Shown: positions 1 to 7,391, counted from the stretch's first letter. The stretch is 42,016 bases of DNA from Clostridia bacterium (GCA_017621695.1 JAGASP010000118.1:1-42016), one strand, 5' to 3'. Notes: generated by a model from the sequence alone, not told the origin. Numbers and translations: made by a program.

Positions 1-290
1 AGGAAATTGCCCGTTTGGCATACTCACGAAAGAACGAGGTTGACCCATACGATTATGAGCAATTCTTGTCCGGGGTAAAGACGCTCACACAAATGGAGCG
101 AACGGTGTTCGACCATTATCTTGCAGGAAAAAGGGTTAAGGAAATAGTTGAGCTTGTGGGTATAAAGGAGTCAACGGTTCGCTTCCATAACCGCAACATT
201 TATTCCAAACTGGGTGTAAACTCGTTGAAACAGCTTTTAATGTTCGCAGCTATTATGAAGCGTGATAAAGAAGGAGGAGATATAAAGTGA
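1..290 (+). CDS. LuxR-type helix-turn-helix regulator, 3' end only
   Basis: The reading frame is open from base 3, so the gene begins upstream of the window and the TTG at 15 is probably not the start. The visible 95 residues contain a GerE/LuxR-type DNA-binding domain: a 'T.ER.VFDHYLAGKRVKEIVE' recognition-helix region followed by 'RFHNRNIYSKLGV' and 'SLKQLL'. This is the usual C-terminal output domain of small LuxR-like transcription regulators in Clostridia. The sensory or receiver part, if any, is outside the window. The stop codon overlaps the start of the next gene by 4 bp (GTGA), and an AGGAGG-like site lies inside its last codons, so the two are translationally coupled. Target genes cannot be told. 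Confidence 0.8.
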   Translation, partial: EIARLAYSRKNEVDPYDYEQFLSGVKTLTQMERTVFDHYLAGKRVKEIVELVGIKESTVRFHNRNIYSKLGVNSLKQLLMFAAIMKRDKEGGDIK

Positions 291-499
291 CATTGGCTGA
301 TAGGTTAAATAAGATCATTGCAGAGCAAAATATCTCAAAAAGAGAGTTTGCCAAACGGATCGGAGTTTCTGAAAACTATGTTTATACTCTGACCGGCGAA
401 AGCAAAAAAATCACTACTCTTTCTCCCTCCCTTGCAAAAGTCATCGCCTTTGAATTTGGCTGTAATGCAGAGTGGATACTGAACGGAAATAAAGAATAA
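287..499 (+). CDS. Small XRE-family HTH protein
   Basis: A 70-residue protein with GTG start inside the 4-bp overlap with the preceding LuxR-type gene; GGAGGA at about 273-278 sits at good distance. The sequence is almost only a Cro/C1-type helix-turn-helix: 'SKREFAKRIGVSENYVYTL' is the HTH, followed by 'LSPSLAKVIAFEFGCNAEWIL', the typical end of the XRE domain. Such single-domain proteins act as repressors or partners of a co-transcribed regulator. Here it forms a two-gene regulatory unit closed by a strong terminator at 506-554. No target operator was identified. Confidence 0.85.
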   Translation: MTLADRLNKIIAEQNISKREFAKRIGVSENYVYTLTGESKKITTLSPSLAKVIAFEFGCNAEWILNGNKE

Positions 500-505
500 A
501 TAATT

Positions 506-554
506 GCCCCGTTGGAAGTACTGTAATTTCTGCATTTCCAACGGGGCTTTTTTG
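506..554 (+). terminator. Rho-independent terminator after XRE gene
   Basis: A perfect 12-bp stem (GCCCCGTTGGAA with TTCCAACGGGGC) is followed directly by a run of seven T (548-554). It ends the LuxR/XRE transcription unit. Confidence 0.93.
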
Positions 555-557
555 TTT

Positions 558-891
558 CAGATATTAACTTTTACACGGCTGACACCGTTGCTCACTTCTC
601 TTGTGAGTATGGTATCGGGTATCGTGTGCTTTTATTTGCTACATCGTGGGACTTGTGTGTTTGGTTGTTGGTCTGGACTTGATGAACATAGTTTGGTATA
701 AACTATTCTATCACATGGACCCAGGCAGAACTATTGGTTGGTTTGGTCGTGTGTTTGACCTTGTGCCCGATTTTTTCAACTACATCAGCGGTGAAACAGT
801 CGGAAACTTCCTGATGTTCCTGCCCTTTGGTAGAGAAGTTTTATATATGACCATCATCGACCGCACCATAGGCGCAAAAAATCAGCGGTAA
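558..891 (+). pseudogene. VanZ-like membrane protein remnant, frameshifted
   Basis: No intact start or full-length frame is present. From about 558 to 650 one frame encodes a hydrophobic stretch ('LLTSLVSMVSGIVCFYLLH'); from about 610 a second frame continues with 'VGLVCLVVGLDLMNIVWYKL' and then 'ETVGNFLMFLPFG'. The N-x-x-x-F-x-PFG pattern is characteristic of VanZ-family proteins, which usually have about 160-200 residues and four or five membrane segments. Here the protein stops about 20 residues after that motif, so both a frameshift and a C-terminal loss are likely. The functional role of VanZ proteins (low-level glycopeptide tolerance in the best known case) should not be assumed for this remnant. 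An alternative is an unrelated small membrane ORF at 646-891 starting at GTG without a good ribosome site. Confidence 0.45.
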
Positions 892-925
892 CCGAAGCAA
901 AATCGGCTACCGCTTGTTTTGTTTT
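884..925 (+). terminator. Terminator after the VanZ-like remnant
   Basis: A 12-bp stem with one mismatch (884-895 with 903-914) is followed by a T-rich stretch (TGTTTTGTTTTC). It also marks the probable left limit of the island that follows. Confidence 0.75.
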
Positions 926-932
926 CATCCTT

Positions 933-1037
933 GGTGGAGGTCGAAGGAGGTCATATCATAAACTTTTCTATCGAGCGATTTTGACGAAAATTCTGTCCTA
1001 AAGGAGTTTTATGAAAAGACCTCCTTCGACCTCCACC
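933..1037. repeat. Perfect 20-bp inverted repeat with ribosome-site-like arms
   Basis: GGTGGAGGTCGAAGGAGGTC at 933-952 is exactly the reverse complement of 1018-1037, with 65 bases between. Each arm reads AAGGAGGT on one strand and ACCTCCTT on the other, that is, a perfect Shine-Dalgarno sequence and the matching anti-Shine-Dalgarno sequence. The loop is too long for an ordinary terminator. It lies between the terminator at 884-925 and the 3' end of the leftward zinc-finger gene. The role is unknown. Confidence 0.8.
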
Positions 1038-1046
1038 TTTGTCTGA
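1011..1046 (+). CDS. Possible 11-residue leader peptide
   Basis: ATG at 1011 is preceded by AAAGGAG at 1001-1007 and opens a tiny frame, MKRPPSTSTFV, whose codons run through the right arm of the 20-bp inverted repeat. A ribosome translating it would melt that arm, as in attenuation leaders. No rightward gene follows that it could obviously control, so it may be chance. Confidence 0.22.
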   Translation: MKRPPSTSTFV

Positions 1047-1057
1047 TGATTATATTT

Positions 1058-2182
1058 TTATTCAGTGTCTGCGCCGTCCGTCTGCATTGACGCGACCTTT
1101 TGACGCTTACGGCAATTTCGTGTGTTTTGCGCCCTGCGGCGTTTGTTGCACTCGGGGCTACCGCAATAGATCTTACGGTTCGCTTTGCCTACGCGCACAA
1201 AGGCGTTACCGCATATGGGGCAAATGAGAATGACGGGGTTATCGCAAATATCATATTCTTCTTCCTCATGCTTGAATTCGGGGAGAGGCAATTCGCTTAT
1301 TTTCTTCGCCAGCGTGTACCAGGCTATGTCAAATACCGAATGAATATCCGCAGCAAGGACAACGATATTTTTCTTGCGGTTGACCTTAAGGCGCATACGG
1401 AAGTCAGGCATCATATCCACAAGCTTATCACGGAGAATATAATAATCGTCATACGGAAGGGTGGCAAAGCCCTCTTCGATAGTATTTCGATGGACAGGGG
1501 GCGCATTACGTCTTGCCTCCTGCATTTCTTTTATAAGGTCTTCGGGCGTGACGGGCGTATCATCTATTTCATCGCTCATTTCCGGTAGCTCGCCTTTATA
1601 TTTTTCAAGGAAAGGAACGCCTTCAAAATATCTGCCCTCATCGGCAAGGTTAAAGGCGGCATCATCGTAACCCTTTAAAATCATATCAAGGGCAAAGGCG
1701 AAAGACGCCACTTGATAGAACTTCCCGAGGTCGTGCATAAAATCATTGACGTCAAAAATACCGTCTCTCTCAATAAAAAACGATTCGTGCGCCAAATCAA
1801 ACTCGTCTTCGCTCATAAGGGCGGCAAGCTCATCTACAAAATACGGATGCGCCACACGCTGACACCAATCCATAATCAATTCGTCAAACGGCTTCTTCTC
1901 GGAGAAGTCGTTTATTTTTAATGCCAGGTTATAAAGGCTTGCCAAAATATCCGCTCCCGTGAGTCCGTCGCTGTCGAAGAACTCAGGCTCGAAACCGGGG
2001 CGGCAAATAGGACGTGCCAATATTTCTCCGTCTGCATTCTGCATTTCGTATTTCTTGAACCGAAATAGCTTGTATATAAGCTGACCCACTCCGCCTACCG
2101 TACCAACTTCTCCGAAACCGAGCGTATCGGTTCTTAAGTCGGCCACTGAAGGTTTCCACATACCGGAACCATCTAAAGGCAT
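1058..2182 (-). CDS. Unknown protein with C-terminal zinc finger (DUF6076-like)
   Basis: The longest frame starts at 2221, but the ATG at 2182 is preceded by AGGAGG at 2190-2195 with good spacing, and the upstream ATG has no ribosome site; this gives 374 residues. The body is acidic and shows no enzyme motif that I can name. The C-terminus holds C-x2-C and C-x4-C pairs (C321, C324, C340, C345) followed by an Arg/Lys-rich tail, a zinc-ribbon pattern also seen in the DUF6076 group; that family name is from memory and tentative. The gene is transcribed leftward from a promoter that abuts the rightward replication operon. This position is the one taken by regulators in phage satellites and integrative elements, so a DNA-binding regulatory role is possible but not shown. 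Confidence 0.75.
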   Translation of the reverse strand: MPLDGSGMWKPSVADLRTDTLGFGEVGTVGGVGQLIYKLFRFKKYEMQNADGEILARPICRPGFEPEFFDSDGLTGADILASLYNLALKINDFSEKKPFDELIMDWCQRVAHPYFVDELAALMSEDEFDLAHESFFIERDGIFDVNDFMHDLGKFYQVASFAFALDMILKGYDDAAFNLADEGRYFEGVPFLEKYKGELPEMSDEIDDTPVTPEDLIKEMQEARRNAPPVHRNTIEEGFATLPYDDYYILRDKLVDMMPDFRMRLKVNRKKNIVVLAADIHSVFDIAWYTLAKKISELPLPEFKHEEEEYDICDNPVILICPICGNAFVRVGKANRKIYCGSPECNKRRRAQNTRNCRKRQKVASMQTDGADTE

Positions 2183-2225
2183 ATCTGTACCTCCTATGTA
2201 ATCAATGGTGTAATCAATCAAATTT

Positions 2226-2254
2226 TTACAACGATTACATTATAGCGTATAATA
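2226..2254 (+). promoter_or_regulatory. Rightward promoter for the replication operon
   Basis: TTTACA at 2226-2231 and TATAAT at 2249-2254 are 17 bp apart. Transcription would start near 2261 and run through a 200-nt leader into the excisionase-like gene at 2463. It interleaves with the leftward promoter at 2240-2268, so the two should compete. Confidence 0.75.
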
Positions 2255-2268
2255 GAGACAAATACAAG
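2240..2268 (-). promoter_or_regulatory. Leftward promoter for the zinc-finger gene
   Basis: On the minus strand TTGTAT (2263-2268) and TATAAT (2240-2245) are 17 bp apart, ahead of the ATG at 2182. The two opposing promoters share the same 43 bp, an arrangement typical of switch regions. Confidence 0.75.
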
Positions 2269-2319
2269 AGCAAATCGCAAAATTTTGTATTTTTTGTTCC
2301 TTGAAAACCGAATCCCGTC

Positions 2320-2435
2320 CGTTTTGGAGATTAGTACTTCATTGTGCCAGGATGACGAGAGTCGGAGCACAAGGGGCAGCCGGACTCTTGAGGGGTAAAG
2401 CACCTTAAGACCGAAACGAGTCGGACACAAACACA
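2320..2435 (+). other. Possibly structured 5' leader of the replication operon
   Basis: The 200-nt untranslated stretch before the excisionase-like gene has no reading frame with a ribosome site. It contains several complementary short segments (GAGTCGG with CCGGACTC, GTGC with GCAC, and a second GAGTCGGAC copy) and many GGGG or purine loops. This suggests a folded leader RNA. I do not recognise a known riboswitch or family. Confidence 0.3.
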
Positions 2436-2462
2436 AATCTATAAAAAAGGAGGAAAACAAGT

Positions 2463-2639
2463 ATGGAAAAAACAACGATGAGCGTTCAAGAATTATCGGC
2501 GCAGATGGGCATCAGCCTTCCCAAGGCATATGAGCTTGTTAAAACGCCCGGCTTTCCCACCCTTCGTATCGGAACGAGAATCCTCATTCCGGTTGACGCA
2601 TACAAGGAGTGGCTCAACAAAAATGCGTCCAAGATGTAA
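2463..2639 (+). CDS. Excisionase-like small HTH protein
   Basis: A 58-residue protein with a strong ribosome site (GGAGG at 2449-2453). The sequence 'MSVQELSAQMGISLPKAYEL' followed by 'FPTLRIGTRILIPVDAYKEWL' is the winged MerR/Xis-type helix-turn-helix found in excisionases and AlpA-like activators. These proteins bend att-site DNA and steer recombinases toward excision, or activate the integrase or replication operon of a satellite. It is the first gene of the rightward operon and precedes the primase by 40 bp, which supports a role in excision or replication control of the island. Confidence 0.85.
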   Translation: MEKTTMSVQELSAQMGISLPKAYELVKTPGFPTLRIGTRILIPVDAYKEWLNKNASKM

Positions 2640-2679
2640 GCACCGCAAAAATCTCATGGGAAGGAGGTGAAAAAGAAAA

Positions 2680-4989
2680 ATGAACGAACCCATGCAAGAT
2701 TTTATAGCGGAGCTGAAATCAATGCCCATATGGTTTCATTGGCATTGGGAGCAAGACAGAAGCGGAAGAAAAACCAAAGTCCCACACGCTGCCAAAGGCG
2801 GAGCAACCGGAACCTCGGATGACTGGTCTCACACGTGGGTTGCATATGAGGAGGCACTCTCCTTAAAGGAAGAACAACACGCCTCGGGGCTCGGTTTCAA
2901 GGTGCCTGACGGGTACTTCTTTCTCGATGCTGACCATTATGAGCTTGAAGATCCGTTTATGAAATTGCTTCTTGAACGCTTCGACTCTTACACCGAGCGG
3001 TCGGTCAGCGGTGGCGGTATTCATATCTACGGAAAGTGCGACAGAGCGAAACTCCCCTTTGTTACTGATAAGAAAGGTAAAGAAAAGCTCGACGGCGCAT
3101 TTTACGTAAAGAATCCGGGCAATCGTCTGGAGCTTTACATTGGCGGTCTTACAAATCGCTTTGCCGTATTCACCGGGGATGTGGTGTGGGAGCAACCTCT
3201 CAAGGAATGCACCAATGCCGTGCTTACGACGCTTGACAAAAATATGCGCCGATCCGAAAAGAAGAAATACAGCGAAAGCCGTGACGGAGACAAGGTTACC
3301 TTTGACCTTATCTGCAATCTGCGAAAGCAGAAGAACGGCGATAAATTCCGTATGCTTTTCGAAGAAGGTGATATTAGCGACTATGGTTCTCATTCCGAAG
3401 CCGATGCCGCCCTTTGTGCATTGATTGCTTTTCGCACCGGGGATGACCCGGAGATGATTGATACAATCTTCAGGCAATCTGCTCTCTACCGTGAAAAGTG
3501 GGAGAGGGACGATTACCGCGAAGCCACTATTGCTCTCTGTATTAGCGTGTGTAAAGGAGTATACCACCGCTCCAAAATGCCTCATCCGTATTTTGTCAAG
3601 TTCAATGAGGAGACGGGTGTGCCGTATATCTGTGTGCCTTTGCTTGCCAAATATGTCCGTGAGCATCTTTGTTATATGCTCGTCCGTGACAACGGCAAGC
3701 AGGGTGCTCTGAAATATGTGTATGAGGCAGACGGCGTATACAAGCTCTACTCCACAGAAATGTTTCTCGGCGCAATAAAAGCGTTTATCGCAGAATACGA
3801 TGAAGAGCTTGTCAAAATGAGCAAGGTCAACGAGGCGTACCAAGATATTTGTTCTGACTTATGCTTTGTTTCGCAGGATGAGCTGAACGCCGATGAAGGT
3901 CTTATCAACTTTAAAAACGGCTTGCTGCACATCACCGCAACCGAAACAACGCTGACACCGCACACACCCGAGGTTATTTCTACCATACAGATCCCCTGCG
4001 AGTGGAAAGGCTATGCTTCACCCACTCCCGTATTTGACCGCTATATGCACACCCTCACAAACGGAGATAAAGCCACCGAAGAACTCCTCTTACAGTTCAT
4101 AGGCGCCTGTATTTCCAATATAAAAGGATGGCGAATGAAAAAATCGCTCTTCCTCGTAGGTGACGGCAACACCGGTAAATCCCAGCTTAAAAGCCTTGTG
4201 GAGCGGTTGCTCGGCAAGGGCAACTTTATCGGCATCGACCTTAAAGAGATTGAGGCTCGGTTCGGTACGGGTGCTGTATACGGAACTCGTCTCGCAGGTA
4301 GCTCAGATATGAGCTTTGTATCGGTAGACGAGCTTAAGACCTTCAAGAAGATGACGGGTGGAGACAGCTTATACGCTGAGTTCAAGGGGCAGCAAGCCTT
4401 TGAGTTCACCTACAACGGACTCTTGTGGTTCTGTATGAACCGCTTACCGAAGTTCGGTGGCGACGATGGGCAATGGGTGTATGACCGCATTATGGTTGTC
4501 AACTGCCCCAACGTGATTTCGAAGGACAAGCAAGACAAAAAGCTCCTCGATAAGATGTATGCCGAGCGTGAAGGTATCGTATTCAAAGCAATTCAAGCTC
4601 TCCAAAGGGTTATCGCAAACGGCTATCGTTTTACCGAACCGCATTCCGTAGACCTTGCACGGGAGCGTTATATGACAGAAAACAATACCGTCATCTCTTT
4701 CTTTGAGGAGTGTATGTGCGAACGCCCCGGCAACAAGATCGTCGACTCTGCCACCACGGGGCGCATCTACAATGTCTACCGCGCTTGGTGCGTTGACAAC
4801 AACAACGGCTATGCCAAAACGGCAAAAGAGTTCCGCGAGACATTGTCGGCACACCTGGGTAAGTCCTTTAAGGACATCAGCGTACACACCAATCGCGGCA
4901 CCTATTACCGCAATCACACACTGACCATTGAAGCCAAGGAACAGTACAGCAGGGTTTACGGCTACGACAGCACGGAGTTTTTATCATAA
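2680..4989 (+). CDS. Primase-helicase (AEP primase + D5/P4-type SF3 helicase)
   Basis: A 769-residue replication initiator-like protein with start ATG after AAGGAGG. The N-terminus carries archaeo-eukaryotic primase motifs: a D-x-D pair ('FFLDADHY', residues 81-87) and 'SGGGIHIYGK' (110-119). A helix-rich linker at about 238-285 ('SEADAALCALIAF', 'FRQSALYREKWER') matches the segment that joins primase and helicase in phage primases. Residues about 405-420 ('GLINFKNGLLHI') match the D5-N region. A Walker A motif GDGNTGKS lies at 494-501, and the downstream 'WFCMNRLPKF' fits the SF3 sensor region. Family members unwind and prime DNA at plasmid, phage or satellite origins. The 3' flank carries 12 iteron-like repeats, a fitting binding region. 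The length is normal for the family and no catalytic motif seems lost. Confidence 0.93.
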   Translation: MNEPMQDFIAELKSMPIWFHWHWEQDRSGRKTKVPHAAKGGATGTSDDWSHTWVAYEEALSLKEEQHASGLGFKVPDGYFFLDADHYELEDPFMKLLLERFDSYTERSVSGGGIHIYGKCDRAKLPFVTDKKGKEKLDGAFYVKNPGNRLELYIGGLTNRFAVFTGDVVWEQPLKECTNAVLTTLDKNMRRSEKKKYSESRDGDKVTFDLICNLRKQKNGDKFRMLFEEGDISDYGSHSEADAALCALIAFRTGDDPEMIDTIFRQSALYREKWERDDYREATIALCISVCKGVYHRSKMPHPYFVKFNEETGVPYICVPLLAKYVREHLCYMLVRDNGKQGALKYVYEADGVYKLYSTEMFLGAIKAFIAEYDEELVKMSKVNEAYQDICSDLCFVSQDELNADEGLINFKNGLLHITATETTLTPHTPEVISTIQIPCEWKGYASPTPVFDRYMHTLTNGDKATEELLLQFIGACISNIKGWRMKKSLFLVGDGNTGKSQLKSLVERLLGKGNFIGIDLKEIEARFGTGAVYGTRLAGSSDMSFVSVDELKTFKKMTGGDSLYAEFKGQQAFEFTYNGLLWFCMNRLPKFGGDDGQWVYDRIMVVNCPNVISKDKQDKKLLDKMYAEREGIVFKAIQALQRVIANGYRFTEPHSVDLARERYMTENNTVISFFEECMCERPGNKIVDSATTGRIYNVYRAWCVDNNNGYAKTAKEFRETLSAHLGKSFKDISVHTNRGTYYRNHTLTIEAKEQYSRVYGYDSTEFLS

Positions 4990-4992
4990 TCC

Positions 4993-5293
4993 GTGACAGT
5001 AGTGACAGTACGGTGACAGTTCAAAAACACAACTGTCACCGCCGTAAACCCTTATACCATAAGGCTTTTTGAGGGGGGAGTGACAGTAGTGACAGTTCTT
5101 ATAACTTCTATGGGAATTTCGGAAAACTTTATATGCAAGTGGAAAGTAGATATAAAGATTAAAGAAAAATCCAAGAAGGAAATGAAAAAACTGTCACAAC
5201 TGTCACTAAAACACCGAAACCCCTTGATATATAAGGCTTTTTCGTAGTGACAGTTACCTGTGTTTACTGTCACCGAACTGTCACTACTGTCAC
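4993..5293. repeat. Iteron-like array, candidate replication origin
   Basis: The octamer GTGACAGT occurs 12 times in 301 bp. Six copies are on the plus strand (4993, 5002, 5013, 5080, 5089, 5247) and six on the minus strand (5032, 5190, 5199, 5266, 5277, 5286). The first 28 bp (4993-5020) and the last 28 bp (5266-5293) are inverted copies with one difference, and a second pair of related segments (AAACCC..TT..TA..AAGGCTTTTT) repeats at about 5046 and 5217. The middle is A/T-rich. An iteron cluster directly after a primase-helicase gene is the classical place for a replication origin. Origin function is inferred. Confidence 0.75.
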
Positions 5294-5320
5294 CAACTAT
5301 CACAGAAAGGAGAAAAAACG

Positions 5321-5656
5321 ATGAGCACGTGTAATACCAAGCAGAATGCCCTTTGCAAGAGCCTCGGCCCCGACTACAGAATCCGTACGATTGACCTTGA
5401 GCGTTGCATTTACCGCGACTTCGGCAACGGATTCGACGTTGAGGTCAGCGGAACACACACCACGAGTGAGCGCAAGACCGCCACGATTTATCTGTGGTAC
5501 AACGCTCGTACCATTGCCAAGATTGTGTCCGACGTCAAACGTGATGATATCGGCAAGGTTGTAGATGAGCTTTACAAACTCACCTGCGAACTTTTGGCAG
5601 ACGGAGAGCTGTGCGAAGAAAAAATCAGAGAGCTTCGCCGTACTCGGTCACTGTAA
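5321..5656 (+). CDS. Unknown 111-residue protein
   Basis: Starts at ATG after AAAGGAG, 28 bp beyond the iteron array. The protein is soluble and of mixed charge. It shows a likely beta-rich core ('FDVEVSG...KTATIYLWYN') and a C-terminal helical, acidic-basic region ('VVDELYKLTCELLADGELCEEKIREL'). No signal peptide, membrane segment or known motif is seen. Its place between the origin candidate and the capsid gene suggests an island function, for example in replication control or packaging, but nothing in the sequence proves this. Confidence 0.75.
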   Translation: MSTCNTKQNALCKSLGPDYRIRTIDLERCIYRDFGNGFDVEVSGTHTTSERKTATIYLWYNARTIAKIVSDVKRDDIGKVVDELYKLTCELLADGELCEEKIRELRRTRSL

Positions 5657-5805
5657 ATAATTTTTAGGGGGTAGGGGGGGCAAAATCTCCAGGACTCTTT
5701 TTCCGTACAGCGGTCGAGGGCTCTCACGCAAAAAAACCGGAATTCAAAGGGGGAATATGGCCCCCCTTTCAAAAAAGCCATACAATATCATACAAAAAGG
5801 AGTAA
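5657..5805. other. G-rich phage-like intergenic segment (cos-site candidate)
   Basis: After the unknown gene a noncoding stretch has two G-runs (GGGGG and GGGGGGG at about 5667-5680), then AAAATCTCC, and ends in a hairpin AAAGGGGG...CCCCCCTTT (about 5746-5770). Firmicute siphophages often carry G-rich runs followed by AAATCTC in the packaging region next to the terminase genes; that comparison is from memory. Here there is no terminase, but a capsid gene follows. The segment could be a cos-like packaging site or simply a strong transcription pause. Confidence 0.4.
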
Positions 5806-5812
5806 TTTTACA

Positions 5813-6820
5813 ATGAATAACACCAAAACCTACAGCGAACATCTCGCAAAACTCAACGCTTTAAGAGAAGAAATTCTCGGTATTAAGCGCGATCCTACCG
5901 CAGAAGAGCGCAAAATTGAAGCGGAATATGCGGTAGCTTTCAAGGATATGCTGCACACCGGTATGCCTCAGAACGCCCTTAAGATGGGTAGTGACGGCTC
6001 GGGCGGCTTCCTTGTTCCCGATACCTTTGAAAAGAAGCTCGTCGAGGGCTTGACAAAGGATAACCTTCTCCGCAGACTCGGCACGGTGCTGAAGACCACC
6101 AAAACAATGAAGATTCCGAGAGTGGTGGAAGAAGGCTCTGCTGCTTGGATTCCCGAGGGAGAAATCGTACGTGTCAGCGAGACCACCTTCGGTGAAATCG
6201 TACTTGACGCATACAAGCTTGCCAAGCGCGTCCTCGTTTCGGACGAGCTCTTGGAGGACGCCGACTTTGATGTGGAGGACTTCATTTATCAGATGTTCGT
6301 CCACGCCATTGCCAAGGCAGAGGAAGCCGCGTTCTTCACCGGTGACGGAAACGGCAAGCCCGTGGGCATCGTCTATCAGGCAGAAGTGGGCAAAGTTATC
6401 GACAACGCAACCGACCTTTCCTTTGATGACCTCATCGACCTTATCTTCTCGGTCAAGGAGCCTTACCGCAAGAATGCCGTTTTCATCCTTTCGGAGGATA
6501 CCGAAGTCAAGCTCAAGAAGCTCGGTCTTTATGACGGCAAACCTGCTTGGCGCAAAGCTTTGAACGAAGAGGAACCGGATATGCTCCTCGGCTATCCCGT
6601 ATACGTTACCAACGAGATGCCCGATGTGGATGCAGGAAACAAGCCTGTACTTTTCGGTGACTTCTCCTACTTCTGGATTGGAGAGCGTGGCAAGCGCAGC
6701 GTGAAGCGTCTTGTGGAGCGTTATGCCGACCACGGTCAGGTAGCCTACATCACATCCGAACGTATTGATGCAAAGCTCGTTCTTCCCGAAGCCGTCAAGT
6801 CCCTTGAGGTAAAGTCGTAA
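5813..6820 (+). CDS. HK97-fold phage major capsid protein
   Basis: A 335-residue protein with start ATG after AAGGAG. Residues 1-45 are a charged helical segment like the delta/scaffold region of HK97-type capsid proteins. From about residue 60 the sequence shows family hallmarks: 'GGFLVPDTFEKKLVEGL', 'TMKIPRVVEEGSAAWIPEGE' (the E-loop and N-arm region), 'LAKRVLVSDELLEDA', 'EEAAFFTGDGNGKPVGI' and 'GYPVYVTNEMP'. Family members form the shell of tailed-phage heads. It is complete, slightly short (full proteins with a longer delta domain are about 390), and stands without portal, protease or terminase genes. In a mobile island with its own primase this suggests a satellite that makes or modifies capsids, or a relic of a prophage. 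Confidence 0.93.
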   Translation: MNNTKTYSEHLAKLNALREEILGIKRDPTAEERKIEAEYAVAFKDMLHTGMPQNALKMGSDGSGGFLVPDTFEKKLVEGLTKDNLLRRLGTVLKTTKTMKIPRVVEEGSAAWIPEGEIVRVSETTFGEIVLDAYKLAKRVLVSDELLEDADFDVEDFIYQMFVHAIAKAEEAAFFTGDGNGKPVGIVYQAEVGKVIDNATDLSFDDLIDLIFSVKEPYRKNAVFILSEDTEVKLKKLGLYDGKPAWRKALNEEEPDMLLGYPVYVTNEMPDVDAGNKPVLFGDFSYFWIGERGKRSVKRLVERYADHGQVAYITSERIDAKLVLPEAVKSLEVKS

Positions 6821-6830
6821 ACACCATTAC

Positions 6831-6986
6831 GGGAGAGTAGCCCCCGTGGTTGCTCTCCCACCACATAGAAAGGAGATAGCGCGAAAGTTTAGTAATCCTT
6901 ATTTTCAAACTAAACTGTTTCGCGCCCAAATTCGCCCTAAAAATGGGTCCTACCCCATTTTTGTCGCAAGCGACACGGACGAATTT
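6831..6986 (+). ncRNA. Multi-hairpin RNA candidate between capsid and HTH genes
   Basis: Four helices can be drawn. A GGGAGAG/CTCTCCC hairpin covers 6831-6859. A long stem pairs 6879-6893 with 6909-6925 (15 bp with a 2-nt bulge). Then an outer stem AAATTCG/CGAATTT (6928-6934 with 6980-6986) encloses AAAAATGGG/CCCATTTTT (6939-6947 with 6954-6962) and TGTCGC-AA-GCGACA (6962-6975), making a three-way junction. Two ribosome-site-like AAAGGAG motifs flank it. The region is noncoding. It could be a regulatory leader for the downstream gene, or a processing or packaging signal. I know no matching RNA family. Confidence 0.5.
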
Positions 6987-7010
6987 CAAAATAGAAAGGA
7001 GATCTAAAAC

Positions 7011-7391
7011 ATGAAACCGCAAGATAAAATTGCAATCGATAACCTTCGTATGGAAGGCAAGTCCGCCGGGGACATCGCCCTCATCCTTCATCTCTCTCCC
7101 AACACCGTGCGCTCTCATATCCGCCGTCATCCCGACCTCCCCGGCACTCGTCGTTGTATGACTTGCGGTGCATTCGTGGCACAACCCACGGGGAGACGTG
7201 AAAAGAAGTTCTGCTCGGATAAGTGCCGTATGGCTTGGTGGAACTCACACCAGGATGCCGTTAACAGAAAAGCATATTACAACCTCGTTTGCGAGGAGTG
7301 CGGAAAGGAGTTTGTGAGCTATGGAAACAATCGTCGCAAATACTGCTGTCGCGCGTGTTACCTTATCGCCCGTCGCGCGAAATCCGTATGA
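7011..7391 (+). CDS. HTH protein with two zinc-finger pairs
   Basis: A 126-residue basic protein with ATG after AAAGGAG. Residues 8-40 form a sigma/LuxR-like helix-turn-helix ('IDNLRMEGKSAGDIALIL', 'SPNTVRSHIRR'). Two Cys4 zinc fingers follow: C49/C52 with C68/C72, and C94/C97 with C112/C116, separated by a Trp-rich helix. The pattern fits a DNA-binding regulatory or architectural protein. It precedes the SHOCT and recombinase genes, and the SHOCT gene begins inside its 3' end, so the two are coupled. A role in regulating recombinase expression is inference. Confidence 0.82.
   Translation: MKPQDKIAIDNLRMEGKSAGDIALILHLSPNTVRSHIRRHPDLPGTRRCMTCGAFVAQPTGRREKKFCSDKCRMAWWNSHQDAVNRKAYYNLVCEECGKEFVSYGNNRRKYCCRACYLIARRAKSV

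Noticed and set aside
4993-5293. Possible CRISPR array
   Set aside because: The repeat is only 8 bp, occurs in both orientations with uneven spacing, and no cas gene is near; it fits iterons instead.
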